Assembly: GCA_003242205.1 (NCBI GenBank) | Contig: QGUR01000003.1 | Location: 1-41,788 of the forward strand | Source: Chloroflexota bacterium | GTDB lineage: Bacteria > Chloroflexota > Anaerolineae > Aggregatilineales > Phototrophicaceae | Length of the DNA: 41,788 nt | Direction: 5' to 3' | Shown: piece by piece, positions 1-7,023 of the stretch | How the letters are laid out: every line of letters starts with the position of its first letter | Numbering within the stretch: position 1 is the stretch's first letter | Translations under genes and position numbers: made by a program | The notes under the pieces: model-generated | What the model saw: the letters and a program-made list of their open reading frames with translations, nothing else | The model's database searches: none | What the model was told of the DNA's origin: nothing

Positions 1-68
1 TTCAAGAAGAAAACGGCATATAGGTGAGGGGTACGGTTCGTGGGCTTGGAAATGTGTATAAGCAACCG
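1..68 (+). other. Residual Illumina P7/i7/Nextera adapter (non-genomic)
   Basis: The opening bases align in register with the Illumina P7 oligo, an 8-base i7 slot, the Nextera read-2 primer and the Tn5 mosaic end, with scattered substitutions. Bases 3-20 match the first 18 bases of P7 at 16 positions. Bases 27-34 fall where the index belongs. Bases 35-49 match the read-2 segment at 12 of 15 positions. Bases 50-68 match the mosaic end at 15 of 19, including ATGTGTATAAG at 52-62. The spacing of all parts is exactly that of the library construct, so this is an untrimmed, error-rich read end. Bases 69-144 contain no recognisable gene and may also be of lower quality. Confidence 0.93.
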
Positions 69-144
69 ACCCCGCCGAGGACCAGAAGTGGAGCCAGTTC
101 CATAGACCGGTAACCTCAGGACACGGATGGGCGCGCAACCACGC

Positions 145-1074
145 CTACCAGGACGACAGGATGCGCGGCGCGCTATCTTCGCCGCTAATGCCGCGCCGGC
201 GGTCTTCGGCGGCAAGCTCGGTGATCTCGCGAATGTCGGCAAACTGATAGGTGCGGTTTGAAACCATGCCGGTGGCAAGCGTCATCAGCGGAGCCTGCCG
301 CTCGCCGTAAATGCTATCCGGCACGACGATATAGCCGCGCTCCCGGTCGATAAACGAGTAATGCTGGCGAACCTCGTCGTTAAAGCGCCGGGTAAGCACC
401 CGCCGGAGTTCTTCAGGGTCGTCAGCATGGGTGACGATGATGAAGTTGTCGCGTCCCGGATGCCCGGCGTAATCGGCGCTGGTGCCATGCGCGTCGATCA
501 CTTCGCCGATCAGCAGCGCCATAAACCGGATCACCTCATCCGCCGCGACAAAACCGTACACGTCGGTGAAATTATCGAAGCCGTCGATCTTGACATCAAT
601 GTAGGCCCAGGGCTGGTCGCTGTGCATCAGCTTCCGCAGGTGATCCTCGATGAGCCGCCCGGTCGGCAGGTTAGACTTCGAGTCGATCTGCGTCTGCCGC
701 TGGGCAGCAGCAATGGCGTTTTGCACACGCAGCCGCAGTTCTTCGATATCAAACGGTTTGGTGATATAGTCGTCCGCGCCCAGCTCCAACCCCGCAATTC
801 TGTCGCTGCGCTCGTCTTTCTGCGTCAGGAAGATGATCGGGATGTGTCCGGTGCGCGCGGTCATCCGCAATTCGCGGCAAACGTCATAGCCGTTCATGTC
901 CGGCAGCATGATGTCGAGTACGATCAGGTTTGGTAACTGCGTGCGCGTCATCGTCAACGCATCGCCCCCGCGCGGCGCGACCTGTACTTCATAACCCTGA
1001 CTGCTGAAGTAGATTCGCAGCATGTTGGAGATGTCGAAGTCGTCCTCAACGACGAGGATTCGGCCTTTATTCAT
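145..1074 (-). CDS. Response regulator with receiver and degenerate GGDEF domain
   Basis: The 309-residue product starts with a CheY-type receiver domain (about residues 4-120). The acidic pair D11/D12, phosphoacceptor D54 in LDIMLPD, T84 and K106 are all present, so it should accept phosphate from a histidine kinase; none is encoded here. The second half has a GGDEF-like fold: a weak NLPTGR motif near 136, KIDGFDNF near 162, and GRDNF (207-211) in place of GGDEF. It is therefore unlikely to make cyclic di-GMP and may act as a ligand-binding or protein-interaction module. I chose ATG 1074 over the upstream TTG at 1098 because AAGGGG lies 6-7 bases before it. The gene diverges from the O-methyltransferase at 1296. 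Confidence 0.9.
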   Translation of the reverse strand: MNKGRILVVEDDFDISNMLRIYFSSQGYEVQVAPRGGDALTMTRTQLPNLIVLDIMLPDMNGYDVCRELRMTARTGHIPIIFLTQKDERSDRIAGLELGADDYITKPFDIEELRLRVQNAIAAAQRQTQIDSKSNLPTGRLIEDHLRKLMHSDQPWAYIDVKIDGFDNFTDVYGFVAADEVIRFMALLIGEVIDAHGTSADYAGHPGRDNFIIVTHADDPEELRRVLTRRFNDEVRQHYSFIDRERGYIVVPDSIYGERQAPLMTLATGMVSNRTYQFADIREITELAAEDRRRGISGEDSAPRILSSW

Positions 1075-1120
1075 GGCAGCCCCTTGCGACCGGCCCAAAA
1101 AGAGTCAGAAAGAGCGGACT

Positions 1121-1149
1121 GTGACAATCCTTCCTTCTCACTATATAAG
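1121..1149 (+). promoter_or_regulatory. Candidate sigma-70 promoter for the O-methyltransferase
   Basis: GTGACA at 1121-1126 and TATAAG at 1144-1149 are separated by 17 bases, a fair match to -35/-10 elements. The pair lies about 150 bases upstream of ATG 1296, which would give a long leader containing the 1182-1205 inverted repeat. This is pattern matching only. Confidence 0.4.
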
Positions 1150-1181
1150 TGAAGTAGTATCGACGCTACAGGCGGCGTCTT

Positions 1182-1205
1182 AAGGGTTTGTTTTTAGAAA
1201 CCCTT
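1182..1205. repeat. Perfect 8-bp inverted repeat in the divergent intergenic region
   Basis: AAGGGTTT (1182-1189) and AAACCCTT (1198-1205) flank an 8-base T-rich loop. The repeat sits between the divergently transcribed response regulator and O-methyltransferase, downstream of the candidate promoter. No T-run follows on either strand, so an operator or leader hairpin is more plausible than an intrinsic terminator. Confidence 0.5.
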
Positions 1206-1295
1206 GGCCCAATACAAAGCGCTGGCGGGCCGCCTTCCCAAACCCTGACCGGCAAATTCGGAGATATACCGAGCGCTCACCCAATGGAGACCCCC

Positions 1296-1967
1296 ATGTC
1301 ACAGACCCAGTGGACTGAAGTCGATAATTATTTCGCGGAGATGTTCGCGCCGCCTGATGACGCACTTAACGCCGCCGTGCAGTCCAAAGTCGCTGCCGGC
1401 CTGCCGCTGATTCACGTACCGCCGAACCTCGGCAAGCTGCTGCATTTGCTGGCGCGGTCGCACAACGCTCGCCGGATTCTCGAAATCGGCACACTGGCGG
1501 GCTACAGCACCATCTGGCTGGCGCGGGCGCTGCCCGATGACGGCAAGCTGATCACGCTGGAGCTTGAGGCGGAGCGAGCCGCCATCGCCCGCGAGAACAT
1601 CGAGCGCGCAGGGCTGGCAGACCGGGTTGAGGTTCGGGTTGGGCCGGCAGCCGGCTCGTTGGCTGCGCTGGTCGATGCCAAGGCAGAACCGTTCGACCTT
1701 GTGTTCATCGACGCCGACAAAGCCAGCACGCCGGATTATCTGGCGTGGTCGCTGCAACTGACGCGGCCCGGCAGCCTTATCATCATCGACAACATCGTGC
1801 GTAACGGCGCGGTGAGCAACCCCGACAGTGAGGATCCGAACGTGCAGGGCGTCCGCCGGGCGCTGGCTGCGCTGGCCGAGAATCCTCGCATCATCGCCAC
1901 GGCGCTGCAAACCGTCGGCAGCAAGGGCTACGATGGCTTTGCTATCGCGCTGGTGACAGGCGACTAG
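1296..1967 (+). CDS. SAM-dependent O-methyltransferase, family 3 (CCoAOMT/COMT-like)
   Basis: The 223-residue product has the normal length for the cation-dependent O-methyltransferases (Methyltransf_3), which move a methyl group from SAM to a catechol-like hydroxyl. Visible motifs are the SAM-binding loop EIGTLAGYS near residue 63, the acidic E-L-E end of strand 2 near 89-91, FIDADK at 137-142 carrying a metal-ligand Asp, and IIIDN near 162-166, a second metal-ligand region. ATG 1296 was chosen because GGAGA lies 5 bases before it; the open frame extends upstream without another good start. It stands alone on the plus strand and converges with the acyl-ACP-reductase-like gene. The substrate cannot be read from the sequence. 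Confidence 0.9.
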   Translation: MSQTQWTEVDNYFAEMFAPPDDALNAAVQSKVAAGLPLIHVPPNLGKLLHLLARSHNARRILEIGTLAGYSTIWLARALPDDGKLITLELEAERAAIARENIERAGLADRVEVRVGPAAGSLAALVDAKAEPFDLVFIDADKASTPDYLAWSLQLTRPGSLIIIDNIVRNGAVSNPDSEDPNVQGVRRALAALAENPRIIATALQTVGSKGYDGFAIALVTGD

Positions 1968-2041
1968 CACCTAAACGTCGTGCAACATCACAGGTGACGC
2001 GCTGGTTACGTCGCGATACGCCTTCCAGGCAGCGAAACCAC

Positions 2042-3145
2042 TTACAACTGTCGCGCCCAGACGCGGCGGTTGCGCCGGGCGCGTTCGCGCACGCGCTCGA
2101 TATGCTCATCGCTCACCGCCTGCTCGAAGCTGCGGAACCCGGAGAGGCGAAAACCGTGTCGCGCGGCAATCGCCGTGATCTCGCGCACGCGGGCGATATC
2201 GATTTCCTTGCCGATGGTATAGTCTTCGAGACGCCCTTCGAGAGCCAGCGCCATCGTTTCAGCCATGCAGGCATAGGCTTTGCCGGGTGGGAAACCGAAG
2301 TCGAAACCAAAGTCGACCGGTCCCGGCACTTCAACCATGCCGCCTTCGATCACCAGCACGTCGTCACGTTCGGCAGCGACGCGCCGGGAGACATCTCGAG
2401 GCCGCGCGACATCACAGACGACCGCGCCCGGCTTGAGGTGATGGGGTTCGATTACGGTGTCGATGGCGCTGGTCACCGTCAGGATCAGGTCAGCATCGTA
2501 AATGGCTTCGATGTCACTGCGGGCATCGACCTGCGCGAACTGGCCTTCACAGCGTTCCAGCGCCGGGCGCAGTGCCTCCAGCCGCCGCCCGACCAGTACG
2601 AGCCGCCCGCATAAACCGGCCAGCAACTCGGCGCAGGCGCGGCCAATCGCCCCACTTGCGCCGACGACGGCGACGGTCGCTTCTTCCATAACGACGTCCA
2701 TGACGCGCGCCGCCTCGCAGACCGCTTCGACCGCCATCGCCACCGTATAGCTATCGCCGGTCGTCACCGGAATATCGAGCCTCTGAGCAATCGTGCGGCC
2801 TGCGTCGCCCACGACAGACGTAAACGCGCCCAGCCCCAGAATATCCGCGCCCAGTTCCTCCGCCATGCGCCCGCAGGCGACGATCTTGCGGTAGACCGTC
2901 TCTTCGGGCAGCGACATCATGGTCGGCGGCGTGAACGGGCAGGCGATCAGCCAGCCGCCGGTCTCCGCGCCGGTCGCTTGCGAACGGATGCCGCGTATTT
3001 CGGACAGATAAACAGGCGGGAAGAAACGCGAAAAGAAGTTGATCTGGCCTTCGGTCAGAATTTTGCCGAGCAGCGGATATTTGCGCGCGACATCCTTCTT
3101 GATCTGGATTGGGTGAATGATGAAGGCGAAACGGTTGTCTACCAC
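2042..3145 (-). CDS. Long-chain acyl-ACP reductase-like protein (AAR family)
   Basis: The 367-residue product resembles cyanobacterial acyl-ACP reductase, which reduces acyl-ACP to fatty aldehyde with NADPH. Shared landmarks, compared from memory, are LGLGAFTSVV (103-112), VTTGDSYT (127-134), a Rossmann loop GASGAIG (162-168), GGMVEVPGPVDF (268-279), YACMAETM (291-298) and HGFR (330-333). Cys293 in YACMAETM corresponds to the catalytic Cys of the ACFAES motif in the cyanobacterial enzymes. The start is GTG 3145, overlapping the previous gene by 7 bases, which suggests translational coupling. It is the last gene of the minus-strand operon. No aldehyde-deformylating oxygenase is encoded in the window, so the aldehyde may become an alcohol, an ester or an acid. 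A shikimate-dehydrogenase-like enzyme is the main alternative. Confidence 0.75.
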   Translation of the reverse strand: MVDNRFAFIIHPIQIKKDVARKYPLLGKILTEGQINFFSRFFPPVYLSEIRGIRSQATGAETGGWLIACPFTPPTMMSLPEETVYRKIVACGRMAEELGADILGLGAFTSVVGDAGRTIAQRLDIPVTTGDSYTVAMAVEAVCEAARVMDVVMEEATVAVVGASGAIGRACAELLAGLCGRLVLVGRRLEALRPALERCEGQFAQVDARSDIEAIYDADLILTVTSAIDTVIEPHHLKPGAVVCDVARPRDVSRRVAAERDDVLVIEGGMVEVPGPVDFGFDFGFPPGKAYACMAETMALALEGRLEDYTIGKEIDIARVREITAIAARHGFRLSGFRSFEQAVSDEHIERVRERARRNRRVWARQL

Positions 3146-4464
3146 GCGTCCCAGCTTTCGCCCTGCTCCTGCGGTTCGCCCTGGCGCGGATAGTGGCGCT
3201 TGTGGCTCTTGCCGGCCTCACCGACAAAGTGATGGTCGCTTTCTTCATAGGTCACGCTGCGGCTGATGACCCGCCGCCCCGGCGACGCCACCAGCACGAC
3301 GTCCGACTCGATCATGCGACCCGGAAACATGACCATGCCGGAGCCAATGCGACAGTTATGGCCCACGGCGCTGCCCAGTACGACCTGTCCCACCTCTTCC
3401 AGACGGCCTTCGATGTTGGCCGCGCGGATCGGCTTCTGTTCGACCAGATTGAAATCGGTAAAGGTGTTGCCCGCGCCGACGAAGCTGTTGCGCCCGACGA
3501 CGCACATCTGCAGGCAAGTATTCTGTGCGATGATCGTGTTCTCCATCACAGCCGTGAGATACAGCGACGCGCGAAACGGCAGAAATGATCCGCTGCCTAC
3601 CGTGCTCATCATCAGCACACAGCCGTCGTCAATCGTTACATTGTCGCCCAGCGTCACATTATCGAGAAAGACGCCCGGCCCGATGCTGCAATTATCGCCG
3701 ATGACCGCCGGCCCGGTGATGACCGCTGTCGAGTGAATATTGGTATTGCGGCCCACCTTCACCACTTCGGATGTGCTGAGCAGGTGTTTCTGTTCGAGCA
3801 CCGCCCGCCATAGCAGGCGCAGGCTGTAAAAATTGTGCGCCTTTACATAGCGGTCAAAACGGCTGGCGCGCCCGAACAGGCCGTAAATGATGCTGGCGAA
3901 ATAAACGTGAACCCAGCTTTCGACCGAAATGGCCGCCCGCGCCGGGCCAAAGTGAGTCAGGTTGCCCTGCTCCATCGTCATGAAATCCGGCACGCTGTAG
4001 AAGCCCATTTCTTCAGCGTCGCTCGGCACGACGATTGGCACGACGGCGTTGGTATAGCCGTCGGGAAAGTACCACAGATCGAGCAGGTAAATCGGCTGGC
4101 CATCGTGCGTGACGGCGGGTTCCAGACACGTGGACAACGGCACGGTATAGCGACGAAACGCAGGATCATCCGCCGAAATCGCGGCGCGGCAGGCTTTGCC
4201 GGTTGCCAGCGCCTGACGCATGAAATATTCCAGAAACTCCTCGTCGAACCAGAGATTGTCCCGGTAGACGATCGCTTCTTCCTGCACGTAGACGATCTCG
4301 TCACGACTGCCCAGCGGCACGCCCGGCCCGATGCCATCCTTGAACAGTTTGGCGAACAGATCTTCGTGGTGAATCTTGAGCGGTTTGACGCCGATGGTGA
4401 GCAGCGAGGCCGGCTCGTTGAAGGGGGGAACGTTGCGATGGTCCTCAATAATGAACCGTTGCAT
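3139..4464 (-). CDS. Left-handed beta-helix (hexapeptide-repeat) acyltransferase-like protein
   Basis: The product is 441 residues from ATG 4464, which has GGGAG 6 bases upstream; an ATG at 4482 is possible. The C-terminal half is a hexapeptide-repeat beta helix, seen as runs such as VIGDNCSIGPGVF, VTLGDNVTI and VVGRNSFVGAG, typical of acyltransferases using acyl-CoA or acyl-ACP. The N-terminal 220 residues have a GlmU-like overall layout but show no nucleotidyltransferase GxGxR signature, and I do not recognise them. The C-terminal tail is hydrophilic and rich in His, Lys, Gln and Glu. The gene overlaps the hydrolase gene by 20 bases and the reductase gene by 7, so all three are probably made together. 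An acyl transfer linked to the reductase is an inference. Confidence 0.7.
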   Translation of the reverse strand: MQRFIIEDHRNVPPFNEPASLLTIGVKPLKIHHEDLFAKLFKDGIGPGVPLGSRDEIVYVQEEAIVYRDNLWFDEEFLEYFMRQALATGKACRAAISADDPAFRRYTVPLSTCLEPAVTHDGQPIYLLDLWYFPDGYTNAVVPIVVPSDAEEMGFYSVPDFMTMEQGNLTHFGPARAAISVESWVHVYFASIIYGLFGRASRFDRYVKAHNFYSLRLLWRAVLEQKHLLSTSEVVKVGRNTNIHSTAVITGPAVIGDNCSIGPGVFLDNVTLGDNVTIDDGCVLMMSTVGSGSFLPFRASLYLTAVMENTIIAQNTCLQMCVVGRNSFVGAGNTFTDFNLVEQKPIRAANIEGRLEEVGQVVLGSAVGHNCRIGSGMVMFPGRMIESDVVLVASPGRRVISRSVTYEESDHHFVGEAGKSHKRHYPRQGEPQEQGESWDAW

Positions 4465-5284
4465 TGCCCTCTCCCGGAACATCTGCCAGAAAATCGCGGA
4501 GCGTGGTATGGAAGCGTTCCGGCTCGTCCATCATGGGAAAATGGCCGGAATCTTCAAACCAGGCGATCTGACCAGATGGCAGCGCCTGCTTCAGCACCTG
4601 CGCCTGCCCCGGGTCAACCAGCACGTCCTTTGCCCCGTAAATGCCCATGACCGGCATGTCGAGGCAACCGACAAGCGAACGCAGGTCGGTCTGGCGCAGC
4701 GTGCCGATGCTCTCCAGAAACGGCATCACGGTCAGCTTGTTCAGGTCAGAGGTCAGCATCTGGCATACAGCGCGCGCGTCCCGCGCCAGAAAACGGGAAT
4801 AAACGCGCAGAAACAGGTTGAGACCGAACTGTACCGGCCTGAACATGGCAGGCACTTTCCTTGCCAGCGACTGCCAGCCGGGATACGCGGCGATACGCAG
4901 CAGCGGACTCAGCGAAGCGCCGTCAATCGGCGACCCAACAACGGCCACTTTCGCAATCTGATCAGGATGGCGGATGGCGGTCGTCAGCGCGACCGTCCCA
5001 CCCATTGAGTGGCCTACCAGTGGCGCGCGCTGGATGCCCAACTGCGCCATGAACTGAGTGACCAGCGTCGAGAAGTTGCTGACGGAAAAATCATTGGCCT
5101 GATCACTCGAATCGCCAAAGCCGAAAAAATCGAGCGCGTACAGGCGAAAATCACGGCCCAGCGCCTCGATGGTGCTGCGCCAGACGTTCCATGAGTTCAG
5201 CCAGCCATGCAACAAAAGAACAGGGCGTCCACGACCGTAAGCCTCATAGTGGACCACACCCTGTTCGGTTACGAGAGTTGCCAC
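4445..5284 (-). CDS. Alpha/beta-fold hydrolase
   Basis: The 279-residue product is a complete alpha/beta hydrolase of the usual length. The oxyanion-hole motif HGW is at 26-28, the nucleophile elbow GHSMGG at 91-96 (Ser93), the acid in GAKD at 217-220 (Asp220), and the catalytic His in DSGH at 245-248 (His248). A mobile cap lies between about 120 and 200. There is no signal peptide, so it should act in the cytoplasm, perhaps on an acyl ester or thioester. The start is GTG 5284, with AAGG about 9 bases upstream. It follows the GTPase gene by 36 bases and overlaps the beta-helix gene by 20. Haloperoxidase-like and lipase-like roles are equally compatible with the sequence. Confidence 0.88.
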   Translation of the reverse strand: MATLVTEQGVVHYEAYGRGRPVLLLHGWLNSWNVWRSTIEALGRDFRLYALDFFGFGDSSDQANDFSVSNFSTLVTQFMAQLGIQRAPLVGHSMGGTVALTTAIRHPDQIAKVAVVGSPIDGASLSPLLRIAAYPGWQSLARKVPAMFRPVQFGLNLFLRVYSRFLARDARAVCQMLTSDLNKLTVMPFLESIGTLRQTDLRSLVGCLDMPVMGIYGAKDVLVDPGQAQVLKQALPSGQIAWFEDSGHFPMMDEPERFHTTLRDFLADVPGEGNATVHY

Positions 5285-5320
5285 GTTGGTATGCCTTCAC
5301 CCCCGAACGCGCTGCCAGAC

Positions 5321-5857
5321 CTATTCGCTTTCCATTTCCTCCAGAATGGAATACAGCAGTTCCAGCAGCACGTTCTTGACGCTTTCTTTATCGCGGGCAA
5401 CACAGGGCAGCAGCTTCACGCCATCTTCGATCCGCAGCGCGATCCGCAGGTCATCAATGTTCCAGGCGTCGTCATGATCCTGCTTGTTCGCGGCAACCAC
5501 GTAAGGCGTCGGCGCGTAGGCGCGAAACGTCTCCAGAATACTTTTCGCCTCGCGGAAGGTTTCCGGCTTGGCGCTATCGACCATGACAACGAACCCAAGC
5601 ATGCCTTCGGCGAGAATTTCCCACATGAAGTCGAAGCGACGCTGGCCCGGCGTGCCGAAGAGATAGAGGACCAGATCATCATCGACCGTGATGCGGCCAA
5701 AGTCCATCGCCACGGTCGTCGCGCTTTTCTCCAGCCGCTCGGCCTCCGAGCTAATTTCGCGCTCGGTCGAGACAACATCGATCTCACTGATCGAGCGAAT
5801 GAACTCCGTCTTTCCGGAGCTAAACGGCCCGGTGATGACCATCTTGACAGTTTGCAT
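5321..5857 (-). CDS. Small Ras/MglA-like GTPase
   Basis: The 178-residue product has the size and motifs of a bacterial small GTPase: P-loop GPFSSGKT (10-17), a Thr-containing switch I near TTVAMDFG, switch II FGTPGQRRF, NKQD for guanine specificity, and a C-A-type G5 near PCVARD. The DFG-T-x-D and FGTPGQ segments fit the family that includes MglA and the GTPases of Streptomyces conservons. There is no lipidation motif or membrane segment. It lies 51 bases after the DUF4388 gene, a pairing I recall from other Chloroflexota and deltaproteobacteria, and 36 bases before the hydrolase. It probably works as a switch with the DUF4388 protein. No separate Roadblock/GAP protein is encoded nearby. Confidence 0.9.
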   Translation of the reverse strand: MQTVKMVITGPFSSGKTEFIRSISEIDVVSTEREISSEAERLEKSATTVAMDFGRITVDDDLVLYLFGTPGQRRFDFMWEILAEGMLGFVVMVDSAKPETFREAKSILETFRAYAPTPYVVAANKQDHDDAWNIDDLRIALRIEDGVKLLPCVARDKESVKNVLLELLYSILEEMESE

Positions 5858-5908
5858 AGGTGAGCCCGCTTTTCCCGTAACAAGCGCAATACAGTTGGAG
5901 CCGGCAGC

Positions 5909-6778
5909 CTAGATCGACTTGATCTTGTCGATCAAACGGTTGACAACCGTTTTCTGCACCTGGGGCACGCGTGGCGCTTGGCGCATTGGCCCTGCCACGC
6001 TGGGGGCTGCACCAGGCGGCTTAACTAACTCTACCAGCCCCGCCTGCTCCAAACCATAAACGATTCGGCGGATTTCCAGATCGGACATATTGTTGGCTCT
6101 GGCAATCTGGCGAATCGTATTTTTCGGATTCACAAAGGACACCACGCGCCATTCCTCAACGCTGAGATGAATACCCTTGAATTTCTCTCTCGGGTTGTCT
6201 GGAAACTTCAGCGCCATATCGAGGTTGGGCAAATGCGCCGTTAGCTGCTCGATCTCGCGGATACGCCGGGCGCCTTCGATGATGATGTTTTCGAGATCAA
6301 TGGGGACAAGGATGCGGTCGCTTCCGGGTAAGACGCCATCCTCGAACCGGAACGGCCCCTGATTCCACGTCAGCAGGTTATAGACGATATCGAGCGTATG
6401 CTGCTGAATGCTGCTGACAACGTCCTTTTGCGTCACATAGTTGGCGTTGATCAGCAGCAAGGCCAGCGCCTTGTCGCTCGTCTGCCGCACTCGCTCGCGA
6501 ATAATGCGCGCCTGCTCGTCGGTCAGCTTGCCGGCCTTGTTCAGCACTGCCACCAGAGAGGTATCCTGACCGGCCAGCGCCGCGTGTACCAGCTTGCCGG
6601 CCTTGAATGCCACGCGCGCGCGCTCGGCTCCGGCGGCCATTTTGTCCTGCTGCATGGCATCTTTTTCGCCGGTCTTGATACCTTCAAAGATCCGAAGCGT
6701 ACCCGTCTTTCCGGCGAGATTGATGAGGTTTAGCAGTTGGGTTGTGCTAAAGTCCCGGATATTGCCCTGAAGCGGCAT
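5909..6778 (-). CDS. DUF4388 (PatA N-terminal-like) signalling protein
   Basis: The 289-residue product opens with MPLQGNIRDFSTTQLLNLI, the usual start of DUF4388 proteins, which often pair with small GTPases or receiver domains. The first 160 residues carry that domain, interrupted by a charged insert (GEKDAMQQDKMAAGAE). The middle and end look like a winged helix (IRQIARANNMSDLEIRRIVYGLEQAGLVELV). The last 40 residues are Pro/Arg-rich with a short basic helix. I chose ATG 6778 over the longer frame start because the domain begins there. It is the first gene of the operon under the promoter at 6883-6912. It could be a scaffold or DNA-binding partner of the GTPase. Confidence 0.85.
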   Translation of the reverse strand: MPLQGNIRDFSTTQLLNLINLAGKTGTLRIFEGIKTGEKDAMQQDKMAAGAERARVAFKAGKLVHAALAGQDTSLVAVLNKAGKLTDEQARIIRERVRQTSDKALALLLINANYVTQKDVVSSIQQHTLDIVYNLLTWNQGPFRFEDGVLPGSDRILVPIDLENIIIEGARRIREIEQLTAHLPNLDMALKFPDNPREKFKGIHLSVEEWRVVSFVNPKNTIRQIARANNMSDLEIRRIVYGLEQAGLVELVKPPGAAPSVAGPMRQAPRVPQVQKTVVNRLIDKIKSI

Positions 6779-6882
6779 TGAGAAGCCCTGCTCCTGCCTG
6801 CAAATCAGGCAATGACGGCGCAGCAAAAAATTAAGGCACCGTTGTAAATGTATGAATTTCCTGCTGCAATGAGCATACGCAG

Positions 6883-6912
6883 ATTATAGCCGTCGCTTCT
6901 CTTTCAAGTCAA
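6883..6912 (-). promoter_or_regulatory. Near-consensus sigma-70 promoter for the DUF4388-GTPase-lipid operon
   Basis: Read on the minus strand, TTGACT (6912-6907) and TATAAT (6888-6883) are separated by 18 bases. The predicted start of transcription is near 6876, about 98 bases before the DUF4388 start codon. It is one of the best promoter matches in the window. Confidence 0.7.
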
Positions 6913-6983
6913 CCAGCCTCATCTTAACGGAAGCAACGACACGCGACGCGAATTGACCCTCAGTCCGGGTGCAGGCCAGCCGG

Positions 6984-6989
6984 TATAAT
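6984..6989 (+). promoter_or_regulatory. Consensus -10 element upstream of the DUF3048 gene
   Basis: TATAAT lies 34 bases before TTG 7024. No good -35 sits at 16-18 bases; a TTGACC at 6953-6958 is 25 bases away, which is too far. The context GGTATAAT recurs before the DUF423 gene at 18077. Confidence 0.45.
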
Positions 6990-7023
6990 AGGCGCTCATC
7001 GACGGTTGAGGATGAGGTATCCG

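Noticed and set aside
6953..6989. TTGACC plus TATAAT as a full promoter for the DUF3048 gene
   Set aside because: The 25-base spacing is too long for sigma-70; only the -10 element is kept.
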